Shown: piece after piece, positions 6,957 to 16,579 of the stretch
Numbering within the stretch: position 1 is the stretch's first letter
Layout of the letters: each line of letters begins with the position of its first letter
Assembly: GCA_902629955.1 (NCBI GenBank)
Contig: CACOSS010000006.1
Location: 1 to 45,949, forward strand
Direction of reading: 5' to 3'
DNA: 45,949 bases
DNA from: an uncultured Pelagibacteraceae bacterium
Lineage (GTDB): Bacteria; Pseudomonadota; Alphaproteobacteria; Pelagibacterales; Pelagibacteraceae
Program-made: the position numbers and the translations under genes
Notes under the pieces: generated by a model
What the model was told of the DNA's origin: nothing
The model's input: the letters and a program-made list of their open reading frames with translations, nothing else
The model's database searches: none

Positions 6957-8795
6957 TTAGTGTTGTTTACCAAGTATAGTTTTACCCGAAGGTATACGAA
7001 CTTCGTCTATCATTTTTTGAGTAGAGCTGTCCGGTGCTGGAGTCATTAAACTCACAACCACCATTACTACTAGACATACACTAGCTCCAATAATACCGAA
7101 ACGTAAATGGTCAATACCTAACCATGCTGGATTACCCATAAATTTTGGATAAACGTAGATTAGATAAGCCGTACCTGACGCTAGACCTGTTATCATACCT
7201 GCTATTGCACCTTGTCTTGTTGCTCTCTTCCACCATACTCCTAAAACAAGTGGAAAGAACAATCCTGACATTGCAAAGTCAAATGCCCACGCTACAGCAC
7301 CAAGGATACTTGTAATCCTCATTGATGCAATGTAAGCACCTGCAGCTCCAATAACTATTAAAAGTCCTCTAGCTACTAGCAATCTTTTTCTTACATCAGC
7401 TTTTGGATCAATGATTTTGTAATAAACATCATGTGATAAAGCATTTGCAATTGCTAAAATCAATCCGTCAGCTGTTGACATCGCTGCAGCCATTCCTCCG
7501 GCAGCAACTAGTCCAGAAATTACATATGGTAATCCTGCAACTTCAGGAGTTGATAATACTACAACATCACCCCTCATAAACCATTCGTTCAATTGAAGAA
7601 CTCCGTCTCCATTAAAGTCAGCTATGAAAGCTTGTTTCTGAGCAGTCCATGCTTGTACCCAATCAATTGACATTACAGCAGAAATATCTTTTCCGATAAT
7701 CCCTGTTGCTAAATTTGGATCCATTAATGAAAGCTTAGATAATGTTGCTAGCATTGGCGCAGAAGTATAAAGCAATGCAATGAAGAATAGTGACCAAGCC
7801 ACTGATTTTCTTGCAGCTTTAACGCTAGGAGTTGTGAAGTATCTCATTAAGATGTGTGGTAAAGAAGCTGTTCCTACCATCATACAAATTACTAATGAAA
7901 TAAACTTCCAAGCAGCCATTCCGCCTGCTGGCACTTCCGAGTGAGGTAATGAAATAGATTTCAATCCTCCAGGAACACCCGCAGCTTTAACATCTGCAGC
8001 AGCATTTTTGACTAAACCGAATTGTGCTTCTAGTTCGCCTAATCTTGCAACTTCTTCTCCCAACATTAAATGAGGAAAGAAACCGTATCCACCTTTATTA
8101 CTTATCCAGAATATTGGCAGCAAGTAAGCTATGATCAATACGATGTATTGAGCAACTTGTGTCCAAGTAACCGCTCTCATTCCACCTAACATTGAACATA
8201 ATAGTATACTTATTAAACCAACCCATACTCCTAATTCAAAAGGAATACTAAGCGCTCTAGCAGCAATTGTTCCAGTTGCGTTAATCTGTGCAGTCACGTA
8301 AGTGAAAGACGCCAAAGTTAAAACTACAACAGCACAGAACCTTGCAAGGTTTCCGCCATATCTAGTTCCAATGAAGTCTGGCACCGTGTAACATCCAAAC
8401 TTTCTTAAGTAAGGTGCAAGTAATGAAGATACTAATATATATCCTCCAGTCCACCCGATTAAGAATGCCATGTATGTATATCCACCAAAGTAAATTCCAC
8501 CTGCCATAGCAACAAACGATGCACCTGACATCCAGTCAGCTGCGGTTGCCATACCATTAAATACAGTTGGAACTGATCTTCCTGCAACATAGTACGCATC
8601 AACTTGTACAGTTCTAGACATCCATCCTATGAAAGCATAGATACAAACTGTAAAAGCAACGAACAATATACCTATTGTTTTCGCAGTCATACCAGCTTGT
8701 TCTGCAATAGCCATCAGAATGATGAATACTAAGAAACCACCAGTATAAGTTCCGTAAATTTTAGGTAAGTTGTCGATAAATTTTCCTTTAAACAT
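6957..8795 (-). CDS. Sodium:solute symporter, large subunit (VC_2705 subfamily), acetate-permease-like
   Basis: This is a 612-residue polytopic protein of the SSS family with about 13 hydrophobic segments. Family marks are YYVAGRSVPTVFNGMATAAD and ADWMSGASFVAMAGG near residues 68-98, and the internal gating segments around GGMRAVTWTQ and AAAMSTADGLILAIANALSHD. Together with the DUF4212 small subunit it matches the two-part VC_2705-type symporters, which are often near acetyl-CoA synthetase. Acetate or another short-chain carboxylate is therefore a reasonable but unproven substrate. I start at ATG 8795, which overlaps the small-subunit stop by one base (TAATG) and has a GGGGAGGA ribosome site; the frame is open 11 codons further upstream. 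Residues 393-404 (DFNGDGVLQLNE) form a complete EF-hand-type calcium loop between two membrane segments. Confidence 0.88.
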   Translation of the reverse strand: MFKGKFIDNLPKIYGTYTGGFLVFIILMAIAEQAGMTAKTIGILFVAFTVCIYAFIGWMSRTVQVDAYYVAGRSVPTVFNGMATAADWMSGASFVAMAGGIYFGGYTYMAFLIGWTGGYILVSSLLAPYLRKFGCYTVPDFIGTRYGGNLARFCAVVVLTLASFTYVTAQINATGTIAARALSIPFELGVWVGLISILLCSMLGGMRAVTWTQVAQYIVLIIAYLLPIFWISNKGGYGFFPHLMLGEEVARLGELEAQFGLVKNAAADVKAAGVPGGLKSISLPHSEVPAGGMAAWKFISLVICMMVGTASLPHILMRYFTTPSVKAARKSVAWSLFFIALLYTSAPMLATLSKLSLMDPNLATGIIGKDISAVMSIDWVQAWTAQKQAFIADFNGDGVLQLNEWFMRGDVVVLSTPEVAGLPYVISGLVAAGGMAAAMSTADGLILAIANALSHDVYYKIIDPKADVRKRLLVARGLLIVIGAAGAYIASMRITSILGAVAWAFDFAMSGLFFPLVLGVWWKRATRQGAIAGMITGLASGTAYLIYVYPKFMGNPAWLGIDHLRFGIIGASVCLVVMVVVSLMTPAPDSSTQKMIDEVRIPSGKTILGKQH

Positions 8796-9055
8796 TAATC
8801 GTCCTCCCCTCGTTCGGCAAAGCCGCATTCTTCATCTATTTTTTCTTGTCTATTAGCTGACCAGAATAGGATTATCACAAAAGCAATAATCGATCCTTGT
8901 GCACACATATAGTAAGCTAAAGGGTATCCAAGAAAACTAGCTGAGTTTAAACTTTCACCAAACATGAAGATTATGTAACCGAAGAAAAACCAAAGTGCTA
9001 ATGTAAGAAACATATTTCCCTTTGTTTTTTCCCAGTGTTTTTCTTTGTTTGACAT
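8795..9055 (-). CDS. Sodium:solute symporter small subunit (DUF4212 family)
   Basis: This 86-residue protein has two hydrophobic helices (about 14-35 and 45-66). The first contains LALWFFFGYIIFMFGESLN. The second begins LGYPLAYYMCAQGSI and ends with a charged FWSANRQEK segment. This is the pattern of the DUF4212 small partner found directly upstream of VC_2705-type symporters. A strong ribosome site (GGGAGGG) lies seven bases before the ATG. The stop shares a base with the start of the large subunit, so the two are translationally coupled. The gene probably begins a two-gene transcript ending at the 6921 hairpin. Confidence 0.88.
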   Translation of the reverse strand: MSNKEKHWEKTKGNMFLTLALWFFFGYIIFMFGESLNSASFLGYPLAYYMCAQGSIIAFVIILFWSANRQEKIDEECGFAERGEDD

Positions 9056-9125
9056 TTTTTTCCCTCCCTATAGGTTAAAAACAGGAATCATACTCATTTA
9101 ATAGTTGAATGGAACCCCTAAAAAT

Positions 9126-9157
9126 TATCACATCTGTAACAAATAAGGTGATATAAT
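9126..9157 (+). promoter_or_regulatory. Possible promoter and small inverted repeat in the 9056-9163 divergent spacer
   Basis: A perfect TATAAT occurs at 9152-9157, seven bases before the ATG at 9164, which would imply a nearly leaderless mRNA. A short inverted repeat TATCAC (9126-9131) / GTGATA (9148-9153) overlaps it and could be an operator. No good -35 box is visible, and such motifs arise easily in AT-rich DNA, so this is tentative. Confidence 0.3.
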
Positions 9158-9163
9158 AGTGTT

Positions 9164-9790
9164 ATGAGCTCTAAATACAAGCTGAAGTTGAAAGACTTTA
9201 AATTAGATTATATTAAGGAATATGTTGCCCCAATATTCAATTTTTTGAAGCCAAAAAAAAAGATAACAAATATCAGCGATCTTAAGAGTTTTGTACAAAG
9301 AAAGTCTGCTTGGGTAAGTCAAGAAACTCTTTATGGATATTTAAAGACTAGAATGGGAACAAAATATGTTCTTATGTTTGAGGATGAAATATTTTTAGAA
9401 TCCATAAACAAGGCTAAATGGAATATTTATTCTGAGTGTTTACAAGATCTCACCTTGTATTGTCTTTCATACTTAAAAAATAAATATAACTTTGATCAAG
9501 TTAATCAAGCACAAAATCTCCTTGAGAATATTTTCATAGAAGAAAAATCAAATGGAATGCCCGATGAAGTTATAGAAAAATCTAAATCTAACTTTGCAAA
9601 TAGAATTAATAAAGTACAATGGTCAGAATACCATAACAATTCACCTTTTATAAATAGTGGTTATGCATTATACAAGTGGGCTCCAATTGCTGAGGAATTA
9701 AAAAAATTGGATAAAAAAATAGTTTTAAATTCAATACATTTAAAATGGGAAAATATTAAAAAAGAATTTTCTAATTTAATAAATCTTTAA
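9164..9790 (+). CDS. Conserved-looking protein of unknown function between symporter and acs
   Basis: I do not recognise a named domain in this 208-residue protein. It appears soluble, largely alpha-helical and basic at the N-terminus ([17 protein letters not shown], then PKKK). The middle, about residues 40-105, has [33 protein letters not shown] and [19 protein letters not shown]. This looks like a constrained helical core with well-spaced tryptophan, tyrosine and cysteine residues. The C-terminal part has [19 protein letters not shown]. Codon and base use match the neighbours, so it is probably a native gene. It is divergent from the symporter genes and its stop overlaps the acs stop by 4 bases. 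Its position inside an uptake/activation module suggests a linked role, but that is inference. Confidence 0.7.
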   Translation: MSSKYKLKLKDFKLDYIKEYVAPIFNFLKPKKKITNISDLKSFVQRKSAWVSQETLYGYLKTRMGTKYVLMFEDEIFLESINKAKWNIYSECLQDLTLYCLSYLKNKYNFDQVNQAQNLLENIFIEEKSNGMPDEVIEKSKSNFANRINKVQWSEYHNNSPFINSGYALYKWAPIAEELKKLDKKIVLNSIHLKWENIKKEFSNLINL

Positions 9791-11832
9791 ACATTTTTTC
9801 TATTATCTACTAACGAAGATACAACAGATGGGTCGGCTAGAGTAGTTGTATCTCCAAGCTGCTCATGTTCATTGGCTGCAATTTTTCGCAAAATTCTTCT
9901 CATTATTTTTCCAGATCTAGTTTTTGGTAATCCAGGAGCAAATTGAATAAAATCTGGTGTAGCAATTGGCCCTATTTGTTTTCTTACCCAAAGCTTAAGA
10001 TCTCTTTCTAAGTCTCCATCAGGTGTCTCTCCTGCATTAAGAGTTACATAACAATATAAACCATTTCCTTTAATATCATGTGGGTAACCAACAACTGCAG
10101 CCTCGGCAACTTTTGGATGAGCAACAAATGCACTTTCTATTTCTGCTGTGCCAAGGTTATGACCTGAAACAATAATAACATCATCTACTCGACCAGTAAT
10201 CCAGTAATATCCATCTTTGTCTCTTCTGCATCCATCACCAGTAAAATATTTTCCATCAAATTGAGAAAAATAAGTATCTATAAATCTTTGGTGGTCTCCA
10301 TAAACTGTTCGCATTTGACCTGGCCATGATTGAGCAATGCATAATCTACCTTTCGCTTCACCTTTGAGAACTTTACCTTCCTGATCAACGATAACTGGCT
10401 TGATTCCATAAAAAGGCTTAGTTGCTGATCCAGGTTTTAGATCTATTGCACCTGTTTGAGGACTAATTAAAATACCACCTGTTTCAGTTTGCCACCAAGT
10501 ATCTACTATAGGACATTTTGATTCCCCAACTGTTTTATAATACCATTGCCATGCCTCAGGATTAATAGGCTCCCCTACAGTCCCAAGCAATTTAAGAGTT
10601 TTTCTAGATGTTTTTTTGACTGGACCATCGCCTTCTCTCATCAGAGCCCTAATGGCAGTTGGAGCAGTATAAAATATGTTAACTTTATATTTATCCACTA
10701 TTTGCCACCATCTTGATGTATCAGGATAAGTTGGTATCCCCTCAAACATTATCGTCGTAGCACCGTTTGCAAGTGGACCATAAATTATATAGCTATGACC
10801 AGTTATCCACCCGATATCTGCAGTGCACCAATAAATATCTTTAGGTTTGTAGTTAAAAATATATTGATGCGTCATTGACGCATAAACCATATATCCACCT
10901 GTAGTATGAAGGACACCTTTTGGTTTTCCAGTTGAACCTGATGTATACAAAATAAATAAAGGATCTTCCGCATTCATTTCTTCCGGCTCACAAATTGGAG
11001 ATGCTTTTTTAATTATTTCGTTATACCATACATCTCTACTCTCATCCCAATTAATTCTATTTCCAGTTCTTTTAACAACAATGCATTTTTTTACATTTGG
11101 ACAATGTATTAGCGCCTCATCAGTAATTGATTTTAAAGCTATAGTTTTTCCACCTCTTAAACCTTCGTCGGCAGTAATGACATAATCTGATTTGCAGTCG
11201 TTAATTCTGCCAGCAATACTGTCTGGTGAAAAACCACCAAAAATAATTGAATGTATTGCCCCTATACGTGCACAAGCCAACATAGTATAAGCCAGTTCGG
11301 GGATCATAGTTAAATAAATAGTGACTCTGTCACCTTTTTTAATTCCTAAATCCTTTAAAGCGTTCGCAGTTTTAGAAACTTCTTGGTGTAATTGTTTGTA
11401 GGTAATTTTTTTTTGAACTTTTGGATCATCACCTACCCAGATTATTGCTGTTTTATCTTTGTTTTTTTTTAAATGTCTGTCTATGCAATTTGCAGAAGCA
11501 TTAAGGGTTCCGTCGTAATACCATTTAATATTCACATCTGTTTTACTATATTTTACATCTTTTACTTTTGTATATGGCTTGATCCAATTAATTCTTTTCC
11601 CTTCTTTTTTCCAAAAGTCCTCATTATGTTTTATAGAATCGCTATATTTTTTTTCATATTGTTTTTTGTTAACCAATGCTTTCTTTTGCCAATCGGATTT
11701 AATTTTTATGAAATTTTTGTCCTTAACCTTTTCTACTGAAACTTTAGACTTTTTTCTTTTTAAAGAAATTTTTTTTGGACCTGTTTTATACTTTTTGACT
11801 TTTTTCTTTTTTTTTTTAGCTTTTTTTTTCAT
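9787..11832 (-). CDS. acs: Acetyl-CoA synthetase with lysine-rich N-terminal extension
   Basis: This 681-residue AMP-forming ligase converts acetate, ATP and CoA to acetyl-CoA. Marks are the ACAS N-domain [13 protein letters not shown] and [12 protein letters not shown] (about 55-92), the P-loop [11 protein letters not shown] (296-306), [27 protein letters not shown], and the C-terminal [10 protein letters not shown], whose lysine (about 642) is the residue acetylated in studied homologues. The domain begins near residue 55, whereas in E. coli the matching point is near residue 24. The first 40 residues are about half lysine. No other ATG lies before the core. The gene faces the symporter operon across the unknown gene, consistent with acetate scavenging. 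Confidence 0.97.
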   Translation of the reverse strand: MKKKAKKKKKKVKKYKTGPKKISLKRKKSKVSVEKVKDKNFIKIKSDWQKKALVNKKQYEKKYSDSIKHNEDFWKKEGKRINWIKPYTKVKDVKYSKTDVNIKWYYDGTLNASANCIDRHLKKNKDKTAIIWVGDDPKVQKKITYKQLHQEVSKTANALKDLGIKKGDRVTIYLTMIPELAYTMLACARIGAIHSIIFGGFSPDSIAGRINDCKSDYVITADEGLRGGKTIALKSITDEALIHCPNVKKCIVVKRTGNRINWDESRDVWYNEIIKKASPICEPEEMNAEDPLFILYTSGSTGKPKGVLHTTGGYMVYASMTHQYIFNYKPKDIYWCTADIGWITGHSYIIYGPLANGATTIMFEGIPTYPDTSRWWQIVDKYKVNIFYTAPTAIRALMREGDGPVKKTSRKTLKLLGTVGEPINPEAWQWYYKTVGESKCPIVDTWWQTETGGILISPQTGAIDLKPGSATKPFYGIKPVIVDQEGKVLKGEAKGRLCIAQSWPGQMRTVYGDHQRFIDTYFSQFDGKYFTGDGCRRDKDGYYWITGRVDDVIIVSGHNLGTAEIESAFVAHPKVAEAAVVGYPHDIKGNGLYCYVTLNAGETPDGDLERDLKLWVRKQIGPIATPDFIQFAPGLPKTRSGKIMRRILRKIAANEHEQLGDTTTLADPSVVSSLVDNRKNV

Positions 11833-11844
11833 AACAAATGATAT

Positions 11845-12264
11845 TTATTTATTAATACTACTAATCTTATTAATAATTTTCCAGCTTTTAGTATCTATAG
11901 GCATAACTGATAATCTGCTTTGTTTTACTAGCGAAAGTTCTTTTAAATGAGGATGTTTTTTGATTGAACTTAAAGAAACTGGTTTAGCAAAAGTTTTTTT
12001 GTGCTTAACTCTTATGGCAACAAAATATTTTTTTTTATCAGTTGGATCTTTAAATGCTTCATTAATAACTTGAACAATTCCCACAATTTCTTTCCCAATA
12101 TTTGAGTGGTAAAAAAAGCACAAATCACCTCTTCGCATTTTTTTTAAATTATTTGCTGCTTGATAGTTTCTCACGCCATCCCATATAGCACCTTTTTCTC
12201 CAACTTTTTTCTGACGGTCGATAGACCATACATTGGGTTCAGATTTTAATAGCCAATATTGCAT
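11845..12264 (-). CDS. EVE domain protein (PUA superfamily)
   Basis: This 139-residue protein opens MQYWLLKSEPNVWSIDRQ, followed by WDGVRNYQAANNLKKM, RRGDLCFFYHS and GIVQVINEAFKDPT. That is the signature order of the EVE fold (human THYN1 and bacterial relatives), a PUA-like domain that binds modified nucleotides in nucleic acid. The length is normal for a one-domain member. It is a likely modified-base reader, but the ligand is unknown. It lies just upstream of acs in the same direction (12-base gap), and in many alphaproteobacteria it lies close to tsaD. Here two unrelated genes come between them. Confidence 0.92.
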   Translation of the reverse strand: MQYWLLKSEPNVWSIDRQKKVGEKGAIWDGVRNYQAANNLKKMRRGDLCFFYHSNIGKEIVGIVQVINEAFKDPTDKKKYFVAIRVKHKKTFAKPVSLSSIKKHPHLKELSLVKQSRLSVMPIDTKSWKIINKISSINK

Positions 12265-12283
12265 GTTGTTTATATTTGTTTAT

Positions 12284-13285
12284 TTAATTAACAATGTTTG
12301 AATTTGAAAATATAAGTTTTAAAAGATTATATCTTGTGTACTGATTATAAAATCCAATAATAATATCACTTCTTGTTCCTTGTGAGTTAATGCTTCTTGT
12401 TTGTGACCTTCTATGCAATCCATGTGTTGCAACAATTAAAAGAGTATTACCTTTGCAATTAAATTTTTTAGTTGAGTAGTTACTAAAATCAATTTTTGAA
12501 TTCAATTTATCTTCTAATTCTCTTATTTCGGAATAGTTAGAATTTTTAAAAGCTTTTTTTAACCTATCATCAATAATTAATTGGTCCTCAATTATTTTAT
12601 AAATATTATTAAAGAATTGTTGATTAATGATATGTGAATTCAAAACATATTCAAATGGGTCAATCTCTACGTCAGTAGGATAGTACATTAGTTTTATTGC
12701 TGGTATAAATCTATCTGGATGCCAGAGTGTGCTGGTAGCTTGTTCAGAATAACTACCTTTATATTTTTTGAAACAAGAAAAACCATAGTTTTGCATTTTG
12801 AGCTCTGTACCAAATAAATTTTTTTCCAAGGTCTTAGTTCTATTATGTATAATACTATTTATCTCAAGGTCTTTGCATAAGGTGTAACTAGATTTACTTT
12901 TATTGTTATCAATATCTTTAAAATTATTTTTCTCTAAAAATGATAATAAAGAACTATGTTCTTTCTCGTTAAAAAAATCTTTAATTTCCACAACACCGTT
13001 TTTATAGAATTCTTTATAATATTTGTAATATTTGTCGTTTTTATCTAGGTTAGAATTATTTACATAAGAACTTTCAGGATTATTATTATAGAAGTGAGAA
13101 AAGTTTTTATTTTTTTTTGCTAAAAAATTCCAAAACTTGATCCTTGATGATAATTTTAAAAAAGAGTTTTTAATATGTAATTGTGGATAAAAATCATTTT
13201 CTCCTAGAAGATATAATTTTTTTCTAAGAGTTCCATATATATACGGATAGTTAAGTTTTTGAGATAAGGGTATACTTTTTTTCAT
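12284..13285 (-). CDS. Putative PhyH-like Fe(II)/2-oxoglutarate dioxygenase
   Basis: In this 333-residue protein the C-terminal two thirds carry a plausible double-stranded beta-helix metal site. WHPDRF (about residue 190) gives the HxD pair. NTLLIVATHGLHRRSQTRS (about 280-298) gives the distal histidine and a downstream arginine that could hold 2-oxoglutarate. Between these are strands such as IKLMYYPTDVEIDPFEYVLN. The layout fits phytanoyl-CoA-dioxygenase-like enzymes, which hydroxylate diverse small molecules. The N-terminal 110 residues are rich in Asn, Lys and Tyr without a recognised domain. It sits next to an acyltransferase, so a role in modifying a lipid or surface glycan is possible but unsupported by direct evidence. 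Confidence 0.55.
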   Translation of the reverse strand: MKKSIPLSQKLNYPYIYGTLRKKLYLLGENDFYPQLHIKNSFLKLSSRIKFWNFLAKKNKNFSHFYNNNPESSYVNNSNLDKNDKYYKYYKEFYKNGVVEIKDFFNEKEHSSLLSFLEKNNFKDIDNNKSKSSYTLCKDLEINSIIHNRTKTLEKNLFGTELKMQNYGFSCFKKYKGSYSEQATSTLWHPDRFIPAIKLMYYPTDVEIDPFEYVLNSHIINQQFFNNIYKIIEDQLIIDDRLKKAFKNSNYSEIRELEDKLNSKIDFSNYSTKKFNCKGNTLLIVATHGLHRRSQTRSINSQGTRSDIIIGFYNQYTRYNLLKLIFSNSNIVN

Positions 13286-13348
13286 ATTAAAATTAAGATA
13301 TAAAAATATTTAGCATAATTTTCTTTTTTTTCAAAATTTTTTTAAAGA

Positions 13349-15415
13349 CTATTTTTTTGATATTTTTTCTATTATTTTAATTTTTTCAATTATCAAATTA
13401 TTTATTTTTTTACTTCCCTCATAACTCGGATGGCTATCATCAAAAAAATACGAGTAATTATTATCATAAAAAAAACATTGTTGTTTTGGACAAAAAACAT
13501 CCCCTAATTTAATTTTAAAAATATTTTTGCCTCTAATATTATTAATCATATCAATTACTTCTGAGTTATACTCTGTATAGAAATCCTTATCATAATTTAC
13601 TTTGTCTTCTAAATAAAAATTATTTTTTTTTAATTTACCTTTTGATGAAAGATTTTTAATTCTATTCAAAATACCAGTTGGAGATATGGGTGCTGGATAA
13701 ATTAAAATAATTTTTTTATTTTTTGACAATTCTTCAATAGTAGATTTAATTTTACTTTTTAATTGGTACACTCTTTTGTCGTATTCTAAATTTATTGAAC
13801 TTCTATTAGAGAAAATGTGTGGAGTTTCGTAAATTACGATTTTTTCTGAACTGTCAAATCTAATTCTTTTTTCGAAGTAATAATTATAGTCTCCAAATAT
13901 AATTATATATGAATTTTTATTTGCAAAATTTTCAATATAATTTTTTCTGTATTCATGAATTTTTTCATCTGATGATATTTTTAATTTTGTTTTGTCATAA
14001 CTGATAAAATCAGGTAAAAATAAGTTTCCTGAATAACTCATATGTATCAATCTTAATTTAGTATTTGAAACTTGTTCAATCATATTTTTAAGCAAAGCAT
14101 CTGTAAGTGAATCTCCTAAAAGAATAACATCTCCAGAGTTATCATCTAATTCATTAAAAATACAGAAACCCTCTTTGCCAACTCTATTATGACAAGGATC
14201 ATTATTTTGTGAAATATTTCTATAATCTAAATTTTTATAAGTATTTATTATTAATTTTGGAAAATGACTTCGATTTTCATAACCTTTATTTTTTAATACC
14301 AGAAAGCCAAATAAAAAAATTATGAAATAAAAACTAAAGATTATTTTTAATAAGTAATTAAAGCTAAAATGTTTATTCCTCGCAGGTCTTTCTACAAAAA
14401 AATAAGAAGTTATTGATAATAAAATTAAAAGTATACTAATTAAAAATGCATTAAATAGGTTACCTTGAATAAAATCTGTTATTCTGGAAAAGGCAAAAAT
14501 TGGATAATGCCAAAGATAAAGTGAATATGAAATTAATCCAGTCTTTACAAGTATTTTAGAAGATAATAATTCTGTAACTAATTCTTTTCTGTTTGAAAAA
14601 AACAAAATTAAACAAACACCAACTATTGGAAATAAAGTATAAAATGATGGATGAAACATTTTATCATCAAAAAATAAGATTGAGTATAAAATTAAAATTA
14701 TTCCAGTTTTAGTCAAAAATGACTTGACTAAATGACTTTGAATTTTAAAAACTTTATTCTTTTCAAAATATACTAAAATTGATCCAGCAATTAACTCCCA
14801 GCCTCTTGTTGGAAGTATATAAAAATTAAAAGATGGATAGTTTCTGCTTCCCCAATCAGCAATGATTAAACTTATAAAAAAAGTTAAGGATAAAATAAAT
14901 CCAAGATATTTTTTGAAAAACTTAAACAAAATGAGGAAGCATACAGGAAAAAAAATATAAAATTGCTCTTCAATTGATAATGACCATGTATGAAGAAAAG
15001 GTATTAATAAACTATCACTCGCTCCATATTGTTGTCCAGAGTAATGAAAAAAAAAATTTGATGTGAAACCTAATGAATACAAAATCGATTTCGAAAAATC
15101 AATAAGATCTCCAGGTAATAATAGAAACCAGCCGAATGGTAAAGACACAAGTATAACAATCAATAAGGCGGGCAGTATTCTTCTGATTCTTCGTTCGTAA
15201 AAATATTTAAAAGAAAAAGAATTTTTTTCTAATAATTCTTTGTAAATAATTGATGTAATCAAGTACCCAGATATAACAAAAAAAATATCTACCCCTACAA
15301 AGCCACCTTTAAAAATAATGTTACCCAGGAATGAAATTTTAGCATGATAAATTATAACAGCCAATACAGCTATAGCTCTTAATCCATCTATCTCTGGTCT
15401 GTAATTAATTTTCAA
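13349..15415 (-). CDS. Acyltransferase 3 / SGNH fusion protein (OafA/YrhL type)
   Basis: This 688-residue protein has two parts. Residues 1-370 form about ten membrane helices of the acyltransferase-3 family, starting YRPEIDGLRAIAVLAVIIYH with its catalytic-type histidine, then FFVISGYLIT, RRIRRILPALL and SLSIEEQFYIFFP. From about residue 400 is a periplasmic SGNH hydrolase-like domain, with VILLGDSLTDALL (serine block) and DDSHPSYEGS (the Asp-His pair) near the end. Such fusions O-acetylate lipopolysaccharide or other envelope glycans. The acceptor is unknown. It is transcribed away from tsaD, in the same direction as the dioxygenase gene downstream. Confidence 0.93.
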   Translation of the reverse strand: MKINYRPEIDGLRAIAVLAVIIYHAKISFLGNIIFKGGFVGVDIFFVISGYLITSIIYKELLEKNSFSFKYFYERRIRRILPALLIVILVSLPFGWFLLLPGDLIDFSKSILYSLGFTSNFFFHYSGQQYGASDSLLIPFLHTWSLSIEEQFYIFFPVCFLILFKFFKKYLGFILSLTFFISLIIADWGSRNYPSFNFYILPTRGWELIAGSILVYFEKNKVFKIQSHLVKSFLTKTGIILILYSILFFDDKMFHPSFYTLFPIVGVCLILFFSNRKELVTELLSSKILVKTGLISYSLYLWHYPIFAFSRITDFIQGNLFNAFLISILLILLSITSYFFVERPARNKHFSFNYLLKIIFSFYFIIFLFGFLVLKNKGYENRSHFPKLIINTYKNLDYRNISQNNDPCHNRVGKEGFCIFNELDDNSGDVILLGDSLTDALLKNMIEQVSNTKLRLIHMSYSGNLFLPDFISYDKTKLKISSDEKIHEYRKNYIENFANKNSYIIIFGDYNYYFEKRIRFDSSEKIVIYETPHIFSNRSSINLEYDKRVYQLKSKIKSTIEELSKNKKIILIYPAPISPTGILNRIKNLSSKGKLKKNNFYLEDKVNYDKDFYTEYNSEVIDMINNIRGKNIFKIKLGDVFCPKQQCFFYDNNYSYFFDDSHPSYEGSKKINNLIIEKIKIIEKISKK

Positions 15416-15445
15416 ATTTTATTTTTTTCCTCGTGTTAAATATTA

Positions 15446-16519
15446 TCATAATTTTACACCAGCTCCTTTTAAAAATGGAGCCTTAGGATCAAGCGGCCAT
15501 CTAGGTTTGGTTGGATAACTTAATTCGTTAAATTGTTTTAACTTAAATTTTTCTAGACCAACCATTGCGATCATAGCAGCATTGTCACCACATAAATCTA
15601 GTGGAGGAAAAATTGGTTGAAAATTTTGTTTTAAACTTAAATTATTCAGATTACTTCTAATTTCTTTATTTGCCGCAACTCCTCCAGCAACTACAAAAAT
15701 ATTATTTTTTTTATGACTGATTTTTCTAAACTGTTGAAAAGCAATTTCTGTTTTGCGATTTAAAATCTTCACAATTGTTTTTTGAAATGATGCAGCTAAA
15801 TCATATTTATCTTGATTATTTTTTATTGTTTTTGAAATTTTTAGAACAGCTGTTTTAAGACCGGCAAAAGACAAATTACAACCACCTTTGTTTATAATTG
15901 GTTTTGGCAAATCATATCTATTTTTGTCTCCTTTAATCGCATATTTCTCAATAAAGGGACCACCAGGAAATTTTATGCCTAATAATTTTGCAGTTTTATC
16001 AAAAGCTTCACCTACCGCATCATCTATAGTTGTTCCCAGCCTCCTATATTTCCCTAAATTATTGACTACCAAATATTGAGAATGACCACCAGATATTAAC
16101 AAAAGTAAATATGGATAATTCAAATTAGTAATAAGTTTAGGGCTCAGTGCATGACCCTCAAGGTGATTAACGACTATAAGCGGCTTTTTTAGAGTCATAG
16201 CCAAAGCTTTTGCAAAATTTAAACCTACTGATAAACAAACTATTAAACCAGGTCCACCAGTAACTGCGATAGCATCTATATCTGTTAATTTTTTTTCACT
16301 TTTTTTTAAAGCTGCATTTACAATTAAATCAATTTTATCAATATGAGATCTAGCTGCCAATTCAGGAACAACACCACCAAACTTTTTATGAACTTTCTCT
16401 TGGCTTGAAACTATATTTGACAGCAAATTAGGTACATTTTCTGAGCTTTCTTCTAATACAGCAGCCGCAGTTTCGTCACAGCTTGTCTCAATTCCTAAAA
16501 TTAATGCTTTTTTTTTCAT
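15446..16519 (-). CDS. tsaD: tRNA N6-adenosine threonylcarbamoyltransferase
   Basis: This 357-residue ASKHA-fold enzyme transfers threonylcarbamoyl to A37 of ANN-reading tRNAs, working with TsaB, TsaC and TsaE. Marks are LGIETSCDETAAAVLE, VVPELAARSHID, VTGGPGLIVCLSVG, NHLEGHALSP (metal-binding His pair), LLISGGHSQYL, GEAFDKTAKLLG, FPGGPFIEK, and the C-terminal VAGGVAANKEIR and GDNAAMIA. Length and motif order are normal. It is divergent from hemC across a 60-base AT-only spacer. Confidence 0.98.
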   Translation of the reverse strand: MKKKALILGIETSCDETAAAVLEESSENVPNLLSNIVSSQEKVHKKFGGVVPELAARSHIDKIDLIVNAALKKSEKKLTDIDAIAVTGGPGLIVCLSVGLNFAKALAMTLKKPLIVVNHLEGHALSPKLITNLNYPYLLLLISGGHSQYLVVNNLGKYRRLGTTIDDAVGEAFDKTAKLLGIKFPGGPFIEKYAIKGDKNRYDLPKPIINKGGCNLSFAGLKTAVLKISKTIKNNQDKYDLAASFQKTIVKILNRKTEIAFQQFRKISHKKNNIFVVAGGVAANKEIRSNLNNLSLKQNFQPIFPPLDLCGDNAAMIAMVGLEKFKLKQFNELSYPTKPRWPLDPKAPFLKGAGVKL

Positions 16520-16579
16520 TATATATTTCTTCTTATAAATTATAAAATTCCAATATAAAAATTAAATGAAATTAATTCT

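Noticed and set aside
8796..8828. Eleven-codon extension of the symporter large subunit
   Set aside because: It lies in the end of the small-subunit gene and covers the GGGGAGGA ribosome site. ATG 8795 gives the usual TAATG coupling.
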